Source: MFD04580-c1 sp963702995
GTDB lineage: Bacteria > Planctomycetota > Phycisphaerae > Tepidisphaerales > Tepidisphaeraceae
DNA: 64,000 bases
Direction of reading: 5' to 3'
Assembly (NCBI GenBank): GCA_963702995.1
Contig: OY969783.1
Location: forward strand, 5,642,001 to 5,706,000
Both the position numbers and the translations under genes were made by a program. Below the pieces are notes generated by a model. That model ran no database searches and was not told where the DNA came from. It saw only the letters and a list, made by a program, of their open reading frames with translations. This document shows positions 56,335 through 64,000 of the stretch, piece after piece; positions within the stretch are counted from its first letter, which is position 1, and every line of letters starts with the position of its first letter.

Positions 56335-56589
56335 GGGGTACCCTTTACGGCGTTGCGACCTTGACAACGCTCATCCGGAGGGGCCGCTCGACAAGACGAG
56401 CAATCGTTTGCCGGCCGCTCTTATCGGCCAGTTAGCTTCGTCGATCGACAGGAGCGACTTGACGCCGAATAGGCGGCCGCTCCATTGGATACGCGGGTTA
56501 GCCGCCGCCACCGCGCGGGTGAACGCGACGGGACCGTCTTTTCCGTTGAAACGGGTCGCAACGGGGAGAGCCACGGCGGCATCCGGCGG

Positions 56590-58026
56590 CTACTTCTCGA
56601 TTGGGAGGTTCTTGAACTCGAACGGGACGGTGATGTCGCGCTGTTCCAGCGGGATGCGAATCACTAGTTTACCGGGCGTGGCGGGAGCGGTGGGGACGGA
56701 ATAGGTGATCCGATAATCGACCTGGTCGCCGACCTCGGTCGCATTGACTTCGGTCCGCTGGAGCGGGTGGCCGGTGTTGTCGAACATCATGATCGACTGC
56801 TCTTCGCGCTGCTGCCGCCAATCCTGAACGCTCAGGCCGTCGCGGAAAAGCGTCACCCGGGCGACGATCTCGGTCGGGCCGCACTGCACCTCATGAAGCT
56901 GGGCCGTCTGGCCCGCCGTCTTCCGCAGGACGTTCTGGGCCGTCACCAGGTTGTTGAACTCCAGCGGCTCTGAGAGCTCCAGCAGCGTGATCTTGAAGCT
57001 CCCCTTGATCCGCAGGGCCACCGCGCCCAGAGGCACCTCTTTCAGCACCGTCCGCATCGACCAGATCGGCGACTCGGGCTTGAAAGCCTGCATCCGCATC
57101 GGCTCGGGCGATGGGATCTTCTTCCCCCGCTCGTCGAAGACCTGCTCGAGCCGCGTCTGCTCGGGGTGCTCCAGGATGCGCCACTTCGGGTCGGCGTAAA
57201 ACGTGAAATGGAGGTCCACGTTACCGGTGCCGGGCGGGTTGGTCTCGGCATCGGTCGAAAAGTTGACCTTCCGCGCCACATCCGTCGCCAAAATCATGAA
57301 GGAAGAATCGAACGACGCGGGGCTCGTCATTTCACCGACGACGTCGTGCGTGATGTCGATGCGGCCGGCCTCGTCGTCGCCGCCGCTGTAAAGCGGCCGA
57401 TAGCCGAACTCGGTACAGAGTTTTCGCAGAGCCGTCCAAAACGGGACTTCGACCAGTTCGACGGTGGTCGCCGGCTTGTCCGCCTGCTGCCAGATCCGCT
57501 CCCGGTCGGCGGCGATCGCGATGTGCCCCTGGCGCTCGAGCGCGGCAAAGCACTCCTGGGGCGTGGCATTCATCAGGCGGAGGGTGACGATCGTCGGCCC
57601 CAGCCGCTTGGCGGCCGCGATCTGCAGCAGCGCGACTTCGGTCCGGGTTCGGGCCTCCAGGCTGTCTGTCGCGTAGAGGTACTGCCGCAGCCGCGGCTCG
57701 GCGATCTGCCCGACTTCCGCCAACGACTCCTGTGCCGACTGGCGCACTTTCCAGTCGGAACTCCCCAGTTGGGCCAGCCAACTTTCGATCTCCGGCGTGG
57801 TGTAGACCGGCACAGGGCGCGTGGTGGGAAGGGTAGTGGCCGACGCAACCTCGACGAAAGCCGTCGGTTGCGTTGTCGCCCGTTCGAGGAGGAGAGAGCT
57901 TCTGTCGCAGCGGGCCTGCCGCGTCGCGATGGCAATGCCGGCCACGGCGGCAGCGACAAGAACGACGGCCGACGTGCGTACAGCCGTCGCCTCGGAAGCC
58001 CGTGTGTGGGGACGTTCGATCGCCAT
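56590..58026 (-). CDS. Hypothetical exported protein with HEAT-like segment
   Basis: 478 aa. N-terminal TM/signal anchor (TSAVVLVAAAVAGIAIATRQ), then a helical stretch SSDWKVRQSAQESLAEVG that resembles one HEAT-like unit (residues about 80-130). A middle region resembling planctomycete STN/secretin-associated repeats (RLMNATPQECFAALERQG ... FWTALRKLCTEFG) follows, then a beta-rich C-terminal half (VPLGAVALRIKGSFK, GKLVIRIPLEQRDITVPFEF). The middle pattern resembles proteins I have seen called hypothetical in planctomycetes. Start ATG 58026 is the better of two. Function unknown, periplasmic location inferred. Confidence 0.75.
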   Translation of the reverse strand: MAIERPHTRASEATAVRTSAVVLVAAAVAGIAIATRQARCDRSSLLLERATTQPTAFVEVASATTLPTTRPVPVYTTPEIESWLAQLGSSDWKVRQSAQESLAEVGQIAEPRLRQYLYATDSLEARTRTEVALLQIAAAKRLGPTIVTLRLMNATPQECFAALERQGHIAIAADRERIWQQADKPATTVELVEVPFWTALRKLCTEFGYRPLYSGGDDEAGRIDITHDVVGEMTSPASFDSSFMILATDVARKVNFSTDAETNPPGTGNVDLHFTFYADPKWRILEHPEQTRLEQVFDERGKKIPSPEPMRMQAFKPESPIWSMRTVLKEVPLGAVALRIKGSFKITLLELSEPLEFNNLVTAQNVLRKTAGQTAQLHEVQCGPTEIVARVTLFRDGLSVQDWRQQREEQSIMMFDNTGHPLQRTEVNATEVGDQVDYRITYSVPTAPATPGKLVIRIPLEQRDITVPFEFKNLPIEK

Positions 58027-58116
58027 GATCGTTGCCACGCGCCCGAGAAGCCGCGTACGGACCATACGAGCGCTCGACCCCGGGCTGCGTACGAAGCCGA
58101 CGCCGCGCCCCTACGA

Positions 58117-58263
58117 GCCGCGACCGTGAGGGAGCGGTCTGCCCCCGACGCCGCGCTGCGTGCGAAACCGACGCCGCGCCGCATACAAGCGGCCGACCTC
58201 GCGCCGCTTGAGATTCAAAACGCCGCGCAACGGGACCCTAGACCGCTCCCTTACGGTCGCGGC
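58117..58263. repeat. 24-bp inverted repeat flanking about 100 bases, CCGCTCCCT...GGTCGCGG family
   Basis: The 24-base arms at 58117-58140 and 58240-58263 are reverse complements with one mismatch (starting GCCGCGACCGTGAGGGAGCG). Between them are GC-rich near-repeats containing GACGCCGCGC. A partly matching segment (GAGGGAGCGGTCCGCC) occurs near 7917. It fills most of the gap between the transaldolase end and the hypothetical gene start. Confidence 0.7.
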
Positions 58264-58308
58264 CCGCTGGTCGCGCTGCCGGTCGCGAAAAAGGGCCGCT
58301 CCCCGTCC

Positions 58309-59362
58309 TTACTTGGCGGGTGCCAGAGCCGCCCGTTTCTGCGCGATCAGCTTCAGCAAGGCGTGCTGCGGGTCGGCGAATTTGGCCGTCCCCTCTTCCA
58401 TGAGGGCTTCTTCGAGCTTCTTCACGTCCACCTTCGCGTCGATTTCGTCCAGCACTTCCTTGGGTGGAAGCTGGTCCACCTTGCGCGTGTACGTCTTATT
58501 GAGCTTCTGGACCGCCTCATTCGTGGCGGGCGGGTTGGTCTGGATATCAGAGCCGGCCAGGGCTTCCACGTACTTGTCCGGCGGGTCGGTCGGCTTCTTG
58601 GTGCCCGTGCTGGCGAAGATGATCTCCTGCTTCAGCGCCAGGCCCTTGTCCTTCCAGAACTCCTGGTTCAGCTTCCAGAGCCGCTTGACGTTCACGATGC
58701 CGACCAGGCCCTGCGCGGCGGGCGAGAGCGTGGGGACCTGCTTCTCGGTGTAGACGTCCACGCGGCTGACGAAAATGCTGTAAACGCTCTTCAGGCCCGC
58801 GATGCCGTTCTTTCGGCGCTGCGCCGCGCCAGACGTTGTCGCGGGCAATCTTGTACTGACGCTCGGAGAAGATCAGCGTGACATTCAGCGTGATCCCTGC
58901 GGCCGCCAGCTCTTCCAGGGCATCCAGACCGGCCGCCGTGGCGGGCACCTTGATCATCCGATTCTGATGCCCCTGCGCCCATTGCTTGCCCAAGGCGATA
59001 TACCGTTCGACCCGCTTGGCGTGCGGGATGGGGGCATGGATGTCTTCAAGGAGCGGGTCAAGCTCGAAGCTGACGTAGCCGTTGTCGCCCTTGGTCTCCT
59101 GCCAGACGGGGTAGAACACTTCCTGGGCGTCGTGGACGAGATGGTCGGTCATCTCCCAGGCGATGTCGGAGTCATTCTTCCCTTCGCCGATCAGCTCGGC
59201 GATGTCGTCATCGAAGCGGCCGGTCTTGATCAGGTCCGAGATGATGATCGGGTTGCTCGTCGCGCCGCTTGCGCCCAGCGCCCGGTTGGACTTCACCAGC
59301 TCCGGGTCGATCGAATCGAGCCAGACCTTAGTACCGGAGGCAACCAGGGATTGAAGAGACAT
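58309..59362 (-). CDS. tal: Transaldolase (frameshifted)
   Basis: Pentose phosphate pathway enzyme that moves a dihydroxyacetone unit between sugar phosphates; cytosolic. From ATG 59362: TSNPIIISDL, the Schiff-base Lys in NRMIKVPATAAG, and ITLNVTLIFS, then a frame change near 58825 inside a CG run between RDNVWRG and AQRRKNGIAGLKSVYS, followed by IFVSRVDVYTEKQV and GLALKQEIIFASTGTKKP. About 350 aa when joined, the length of the TalC/Tal long bacterial group. Since a housekeeping enzyme is split by a single base in a GC run, a sequence error is more likely than decay. Confidence 0.88.
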
Positions 59363-59536
59363 GGCGGATCGGTCCTTTCTTCGTCGTCATACTTCACGCC
59401 GAATCGTCTTCCGATTCGTCGAACTCTTGTCGAGATCGCTCTGGGCCGTGAGGCGTTACGCGGATTGTAGCCGCAATTCTCGCGTCGCGGCACCCCGAAG
59501 CCCACCCGATTGCGGAATCGCCAGATTTCGCCCATG

Positions 59537-59592
59537 AAAAAAGCCCCCCGCCGCGAACGGGAGAGCGGCCGTTCAGCACGGCCCTCTCCCGT
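59537..59592 (-). terminator. Probable terminator of the DUF1559-like gene
   Basis: On the minus strand a stem of about 14 bp with one bulge (59579-59592 with 59557-59571; loop 59572-59578) is followed after about 13 GC-rich bases by a T6 run (59537-59542). It begins about 45 bases past the stop at 59638. Confidence 0.6.
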
Positions 59593-59637
59593 CCACTTCA
59601 GGCGGCAGTGACAAGCTCCGCGGCCTCGATCGCGAGC

Positions 59638-61092
59638 CTATTTAGCGGGCTGCTTCGCCACGCCGTCGTTGTTCTTCCAGGCGGCGTCGAAGGCGGCGCG
59701 GTCGCTGACGAACTCGACGTGGCCATCAAGATACCCCACGTTCACGCCATCGCCGAAGGTCGTGAACTTTTCGTAGATGATCGGCGTCTGCGAAGGGTTT
59801 TTCACGGCGCTGACCACGCTCGCCGTCGGGATATAGACGTAACCTGGGGTCAGCTCAGGGTGCTGCGGGTTGGTGAACAACCTCTTGGTCGTCTCGTCGC
59901 TGTCGTTTCCTACGTACTTCTTGATGTCGTCTGGCAGTTTCCGCGGCAGTTTGCCGTTGTTCTCGTTCGTATACATGATCACGCCCGTCGAGATCTGGCG
60001 CATGTTGCTGGTCGATTGAGCCCGCATCGCCGCTCCGCGCGCCTTCACCATCTGGGGCATCGCCACGTCGAACAGCTTCTGCGTCTTCGTGTCGTCCAGG
60101 TTCAGCTTCAGCCGGTCGCCCGCGACTTCAGGGGTCAGCAGGCTGAAAAGCGTGTCGATCGCCGCCGCGTCCTCGGGCTTCTTGCTCTGCTCCTTCGCGG
60201 ATTGCTTGCCCATCTCGATCGCCTTGGCCAGCAGATCGTTCAGTTTGCCGGCGGCTTCGGCGTCCTTGGCCTGGATCGTCAGGCGCACGGCGGCGCCGCG
60301 CGGCATGGCGGCCGTTGGCGAGTCGCCGGAGATCGTCAGCCAGCGCAGCCCCTGCGAGATGATCGTGCTGGGGCCGCCGCCCAGTTGCGGCGGAAGCTGC
60401 GGCATCGACATGCCCACCAGCCCGCGGACGGCTTCGGTCGGCAGGAACGCGGCGACGACCGACGCCTTCTCCCCGGCGGCCGCGAACGCTTTCGTCAATT
60501 CCGGCCGCTCGGCCGGCGTGATCGTCTTGTACAGCGCCACCTTTTCCGGAGCGCCAACCACCACCGCCTTGCCGACCAGATCGGCGAACGGGAGGTTCAT
60601 GTTCGTCGGCCCCGCGCCGACGGGGCCCTCGCCGGGCTTGGGGGCCGGTGTCTTTAGCATCGCCGCGATCGCCTTCGGGTCGGCGTCGGGGGTTTCCAGC
60701 GGGGCCACGAGCACCACCGGGTTCTTCGGGTCGAGCGTGGCGAGCAGATAGACGGAACGCCCGCCCGCCTTCTTGAAGCCGGCCAGCCAGGCTTTTGACT
60801 TGGCCTTGAAGTCGGCCGAATCGGTGTTCATATGGTCCAGAAGCTCCTTGGGCGCGTTCCCCGCCTTCATCGATCCGACGAGCCAGGCGACCATCGCGTC
60901 CGGATCGACCGTCGTGGTGTCGAGCCGGGCGACCACGAGCGTCGTCTCATCGACGTATGGCGCAATCAGCGCAACCCGCGGGTCACCCTCTGCCCGGGCA
61001 GCGCGAGCGATGCCGAGAAACAGAGACAGCGTCAGGCAACCCAGCAGCCCCGCGCGGCGTGCCGCCGGGCGGCCGATCAATTTCGTCACCAT
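59638..61092 (-). CDS. Exported DUF1559-like protein of unknown function
   Basis: 484 aa. Signal peptide (AGLLGCLTLSLFLGIARAARA), then a long alpha/beta region with no family I recognise (VALIAPYVDETTLVVARLDT, VVVGAPEKVALYK). A C-terminal section resembles the end of DUF1559/prepilin-type planctomycete proteins, with STSNMRQISTGVIMYTNENN and GYLDGHVEFVSD. Unlike true DUF1559 proteins it has no prepilin cleavage site at the N-terminus. ATG 61092 has GAGGAGG upstream. Probably periplasmic or surface. Divergent from the ChuX-like gene. Confidence 0.75.
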   Translation of the reverse strand: MVTKLIGRPAARRAGLLGCLTLSLFLGIARAARAEGDPRVALIAPYVDETTLVVARLDTTTVDPDAMVAWLVGSMKAGNAPKELLDHMNTDSADFKAKSKAWLAGFKKAGGRSVYLLATLDPKNPVVLVAPLETPDADPKAIAAMLKTPAPKPGEGPVGAGPTNMNLPFADLVGKAVVVGAPEKVALYKTITPAERPELTKAFAAAGEKASVVAAFLPTEAVRGLVGMSMPQLPPQLGGGPSTIISQGLRWLTISGDSPTAAMPRGAAVRLTIQAKDAEAAGKLNDLLAKAIEMGKQSAKEQSKKPEDAAAIDTLFSLLTPEVAGDRLKLNLDDTKTQKLFDVAMPQMVKARGAAMRAQSTSNMRQISTGVIMYTNENNGKLPRKLPDDIKKYVGNDSDETTKRLFTNPQHPELTPGYVYIPTASVVSAVKNPSQTPIIYEKFTTFGDGVNVGYLDGHVEFVSDRAAFDAAWKNNDGVAKQPAK

Positions 61093-61328
61093 AAGAAAAG
61101 CCTCCTCAACTGACTCAACGGCGCCGCGACGTGTGGAGGGCGGCGACACGTGTCACCGCCGGTCAGATGCCACGCCCCGCGTGGCCGTCTCCCCGCGAAC
61201 CGCTGCGTGAATCAGATCACCCCATCAAGACAATGCTAACCGGGCTTGACAGCACATCCCAGCCCCCATTTCGCGACGGCTGCGCACATTCCGTTCCCAC
61301 GCGAGCGGCTTTCGATACAGTAACCCCA

Positions 61329-61889
61329 ATGACCACCGCAAGCCGCACCGAGATCGACTCTCCGACCCGCCCGATCGACCGCACCCTGATCCGGGAAGCC
61401 TACGAGCGCGACCGAAGGAAGATGACGCTCCATCTCGCCCGTGAATTGGGTCTGCCCGAAGTGGAAGTCATCCGCTCATTGCCCGCCGGCATGGTGCAGG
61501 AATTGGATTCAACGCGCTGCGAAGAGTTGATCCGTGCGTTCGAGGCGCTGGGCCCGGTGCATGTGATCCTGAGCAACGCTTCGGCGACGCTGGAAGCGTT
61601 CGGCACCTTTGGCAACTTCAGCACGTTCGGCCCCTATTTCAACGTGCAGACCAAGGGGCTCGACATGCACATCCGCCACGAAGAGCTGGCGGCCGCGTTC
61701 GCGATCGAAAAGCCGGGGCACATGGACGGCGTCAGCACCCTCAGCTTTCAGTTCTACGATCGCTCCGGTACGGCGGCGTTCAAGGTCTTTTTGACCTTCG
61801 GAGGCGCCGCCCCCTCGCCGGAGAAACGGGCCGCGTTCGATGGGTTGCGCAACGGGTTCGCCAAGGCGGCGGCCGCCTCGACGAGCTGA
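61329..61889 (+). CDS. ChuX/HutX-like haem-utilisation carrier protein
   Basis: 186 aa, one domain. The pattern MTLHLARELGLPEVEVIRSL at the front, ALGPVHVILSNASATLEAFG in the middle and IRHEELAAAFAIEKPG with STLSFQFYDRSGTAAFKVF near the end matches the ChuX/HutX/HuvX family, cytosolic proteins that bind haem during uptake. No TonB receptor, ABC transporter or haem oxygenase is adjacent, so the assignment is by sequence pattern only. ATG 61329 is chosen because the family start is near it; the frame extends upstream. Confidence 0.8.
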   Translation: MTTASRTEIDSPTRPIDRTLIREAYERDRRKMTLHLARELGLPEVEVIRSLPAGMVQELDSTRCEELIRAFEALGPVHVILSNASATLEAFGTFGNFSTFGPYFNVQTKGLDMHIRHEELAAAFAIEKPGHMDGVSTLSFQFYDRSGTAAFKVFLTFGGAAPSPEKRAAFDGLRNGFAKAAAASTS

Positions 61890-62011
61890 TGCGCAGGTGT
61901 TTTAGCCCTTGGTGAAAGTGTAAAATATCGGCGCTGGCGCGACGAACGGGGGCCGCTCAAGATGTGCCTCGAAGGTCGGATTGAGGCCTGACGATCACTC
62001 GAGGTCAAGAC

Positions 62012-62680
62012 ATGAGCGAAGCGTCAACGAGCGGGCAGGAGCCCATCGATCAGGACCGTCGGACCCTGTCGCGGCGCGACCTTCTGGCGACGGCCGCCCT
62101 GGCCGGCGCCGGGGCGGCCGTCGGGCCGATCCTCCCGGGCTGCGCGAACATCACGGGCGGCGAACCTCCCTCGCAGCCCGCGGGCTCGTCCGGCACGCAG
62201 GGGCCTGGTGGCGGGCTTGTCGGCGTCACCCTCAATGTCAATGGGCAAGACCACCCTCTGCGGCTCGACCCGCGGGTTACCCTTCTTGACAGCCTTCGCG
62301 AAGAGATCGGGCTGACCGGGACCAAGAAGGGGTGCGATCACGGCCAGTGCGGCGCATGCACCGTGCTGGTTGATGGGCGAAGGGTCAACTCCTGCCTCAC
62401 GCTCGCGGTTGCCGTCAGCGCTCGGCAAGTGACGACGATCGAGGGGCTGGCCAAGGGCGAGGAGCTTCATCCGGTCCAGGCGGCCTTCATCGAGCATGAC
62501 GCCTTCCAGTGCGGCTACTGCACGCCGGGGCAGATCTGCTCGGCGGTGGGCCTGATCGCCGAAGGCCACGCTCACACCGATGACGAAATCCGCGAGGGGA
62601 TGGCCGGCAACATCTGCCGCTGCGGCGCCTACCCCAACATCGTCGCGGCCGTTCGCCAGGCGCTTCCCGCCAAAGCCTGA
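62012..62680 (+). CDS. [2Fe-2S] subunit of a periplasmic molybdenum hydroxylase (PaoA/YagT-like)
   Basis: 222 aa. Tat signal with SRRDLLATAALAGAGAAVG, so it is exported folded. The plant-type ferredoxin cluster is in GCDHGQCGACTVLVDG and NSCLTL. A second [2Fe-2S] domain follows with CGYCTPGQICSAVG and GNICRCGAYPNIV. It passes electrons from the molybdenum site to the FAD subunit. GAGG precedes ATG 62012. It is the first gene of a three-gene operon with 62745 and 63805, ordered as paoABC of E. coli. Confidence 0.94.
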   Translation: MSEASTSGQEPIDQDRRTLSRRDLLATAALAGAGAAVGPILPGCANITGGEPPSQPAGSSGTQGPGGGLVGVTLNVNGQDHPLRLDPRVTLLDSLREEIGLTGTKKGCDHGQCGACTVLVDGRRVNSCLTLAVAVSARQVTTIEGLAKGEELHPVQAAFIEHDAFQCGYCTPGQICSAVGLIAEGHAHTDDEIREGMAGNICRCGAYPNIVAAVRQALPAKA

Positions 62681-62744
62681 CCCATGTAACCCGCGATCGA
62701 CGCTTGTTCGACAGTGCGTCGAGCCCGATCTGGCTGGAGACCCT

Positions 62745-63731
62745 ATGCATCCGTTCAGCTATGTCGCCGTCACCAAGCAGGGGGAGGCGCTGGCGGCCGT
62801 TAACGGCGACGCCTCCGCGGCCTACCTCGCCGGCGGGACCAACCTCGTCGATGAGATGAAGCTCGGCATCCGCAACCCGAACAAGCTGATCGACGTCAAT
62901 GGGTTGCCGCTGACCCAGATCGAACTGCTGCCCGACGGCGGCGTTCGCGTCGGCGCGATGGTCCGCAACAGCGACCTGGCCTGGGACGCGACGATCCGCG
63001 AGCGATACCCGCTGCTGTCGGAGGCGCTCTTGTCCGGCGCTTCACCCCAGCTACGGAACATGGCCACCACCGGCGGCAACCTGCTTCAGCGGACGCGATG
63101 CTACTACTACCGCGACCTCTCCTCCGTCTGCAACAAGCGCGAGCCCGGCTCCGGCTGCGCCGCGATCGAGGGGTACAACCGCGTGCATGCCGTGCTCGGC
63201 ACCAGCGAGCGGTGCATTGCGACTCACCCGTCCGACATGTGTGTGGCCCTGGCGGCCTTGAACGCCGTCATCCGAATCGCCGGCCCCGGCGGCGAGCGGA
63301 CGGTCCCGATCAACGCCTTCTACGTCGCCTACGGTGAGGACCCGGCAAAAGAGAACGTGCTGGCCCCCGGCGAACTGATCACCGCCGTGGACCTGCCGTC
63401 GATCCCCTGGACGAAGCGATCGCATTACTTGAAGGTTCGCGATCGCGCCTCGTACGAGTTCGCCCTCGCGTCGGCCGCCGTGGCGCTGGATATCGACAGC
63501 GGGAAGGTCCGCGAAGCCCGTGTGGCGCTGGGCGGGGTCGCCTCGAAGCCGTGGCGCTCGGCCGAGGCGGAGCAGGCCCTGGCCGGCAAGCCGGTCGGCG
63601 AGCAGGCCTTCGCGACCGCCGCCGAGGCGGCACTTGCCGGGGCGAAGCCGCAGACGTTTAACTCGTTCAAAATCGAACTCGCCAAGCGGACGATCATCCG
63701 AGCCCTTTCGACCGCGGCCGCGATGGCGTAG
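62745..63731 (+). CDS. FAD-binding subunit of molybdenum hydroxylase (PaoB/YagS-like)
   Basis: 328 aa. FAD-binding CO-dehydrogenase-flavoprotein fold: AYLAGGTNLVDEMKLG, LRNMATTGGNLLQRTRCYYY. It also has the extra Cys set of PaoB that holds a [4Fe-4S] cluster: RCYYYRDLSSVCNKREPGSG, CAAIEGYNR and SERCIATHPSDMC. Start ATG 62745, GGAG six bases upstream. It lies between the Fe-S and molybdopterin subunits of the same complex. Related E. coli enzyme oxidises aromatic aldehydes; the substrate here is unknown. Confidence 0.94.
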   Translation: MHPFSYVAVTKQGEALAAVNGDASAAYLAGGTNLVDEMKLGIRNPNKLIDVNGLPLTQIELLPDGGVRVGAMVRNSDLAWDATIRERYPLLSEALLSGASPQLRNMATTGGNLLQRTRCYYYRDLSSVCNKREPGSGCAAIEGYNRVHAVLGTSERCIATHPSDMCVALAALNAVIRIAGPGGERTVPINAFYVAYGEDPAKENVLAPGELITAVDLPSIPWTKRSHYLKVRDRASYEFALASAAVALDIDSGKVREARVALGGVASKPWRSAEAEQALAGKPVGEQAFATAAEAALAGAKPQTFNSFKIELAKRTIIRALSTAAAMA

Positions 63732-63804
63732 GTGGGCCGACCGTCCGCCGCTCGATCCCCCGCTCCCGCGGAATCACAGTCAGACCAACGCAAGGAAGGC
63801 TGCC

Positions 63805-64000
63805 ATGGCCGAAGCAATCGCGACAACCGAGAAGGGCGTTCACACCGAGTCGTTGGTCGGCAAGCCGATGGATCGCGTTGACGGCCGCAAGAAGGTGACC
63901 GGCCAGGCCCGCTATGCCGCCGATTTCCCGCTCCGCGAGGTGGCGCACGCGGTCGTCTTCCAGAGCACGATCGCCAAAGGGTCGGTGCGGTCGATCGACG
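63805..64000 (+). CDS. Molybdopterin-binding subunit of molybdenum hydroxylase (PaoC/YagR-like), cut by window end
   Basis: Only the first 65 residues are inside the window: VGKPMDRVDGRKKVTGQARY, then AADFPL, the usual start of the aldehyde-oxidase/xanthine-dehydrogenase large subunit. ATG 63805 follows AAGGAAGG. The active-site and cofactor-binding parts lie beyond 64000. Confidence 0.9.
   Translation, partial: MAEAIATTEKGVHTESLVGKPMDRVDGRKKVTGQARYAADFPLREVAHAVVFQSTIAKGSVRSID

Noticed and set aside
54892..56364. 490-codon open frame opposite the HD-GYP-like gene
   Set aside because: Shadow; the HD motifs are on the minus strand, with a good ribosome site.
59608..60657. 349-codon open frame opposite the DUF1559-like gene
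   Set aside because: Shadow; the minus-strand gene has a signal peptide, ribosome site and terminator.
1..64000. tRNA or rRNA genes, prophage, integrase or plasmid functions
   Set aside because: I looked for tRNA-like cloverleaf ends, rRNA sequence and phage or plasmid motifs and saw none; the only mobile element is the deleted IS4 type.

Overview
The window is high-GC bacterial DNA, most probably from a planctomycete and plausibly from the Phycisphaerae/Tepidisphaera side of the phylum. That placement is inferred from gene content. There is a DUF1549/DUF1553 protein with a PSCyt1-type haem motif followed by a DUF1501 Tat protein. Three secreted proteins carry the planctomycete N-terminal mark (LESRQFLSA, IEGRQLLSA, LEPRTFLSA). 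There is a cytochrome c/DUF2231 membrane protein, many Ser/Thr-kinase-type signalling parts, and short planctomycete-type hypothetical proteins. No rRNA, tRNA or CRISPR was seen.

Layout. 1-5.4 kb: a cut-off GT39-type glycosyltransferase, a CusR-like two-component pair (kinase frameshifted) and a methyltransferase. 5.4-7.9 kb: an ABC-2 exporter pair. 8-14.4 kb: mnmG, a zinc-ribbon/DUF1266 protein and ligA. 14.5-16.8 kb: two paralogous secreted proteins. 17-25.5 kb: housekeeping genes (phosphohexomutase, cysE, HU, bioF, an ECF sigma factor, rlmN). 25.6-36.8 kb: an acyl-carrier/formylglycine-generating-enzyme-like fusion, an SGNH hydrolase with Ig repeats, an alpha/beta hydrolase, a cyclophilin, an HxxxD acyltransferase-like gene, an isoprenylcysteine-methyltransferase-like gene, UPF0316, truB and a protein built only of HNH-associated repeats. 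37-45.6 kb: the DUF1549/DUF1501 pair, a VIT-VWA protein and the cytochrome/DUF2231 protein. 45.8-46.4 kb: an internally deleted IS4-type element. 46.4-49.1 kb: a glycosyltransferase 2 and glycoside hydrolase pair. 49.5-56.3 kb: a signalling block of STAS protein, membrane Ser/Thr kinase, FHA-GAF-SpoIIE phosphatase and HD-GYP-like protein. 56.5-64 kb: a hypothetical protein, transaldolase, a DUF1559-like protein, a ChuX/HutX-like haem carrier and a paoABC-like molybdenum hydroxylase operon cut by the window end.

Two features cut across the whole window. First, about 17 apparent single-base frameshifts split otherwise convincing genes, including transaldolase. They lie mostly in G/C-rich runs, so consensus errors are the simplest explanation. 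I annotated such genes across the breaks. Second, several families of imperfect palindromic repeats sit between genes: a TTGGCGTC-based one at 10.1 and 49.3 kb, a GGCACGC/GCGTGCC one at 35.1, 41.75 and around 45.77/46.36 kb, and others at 28.8 and 58.1-58.3 kb.

The best candidates for new biology are the ACP-FGE-like fusion (25654-26964), the STAS/kinase/phosphatase/HD-GYP signalling block, the HNH-repeat-only protein, and the IS4-derived element lying inside a copy of the GGCACGC palindrome.
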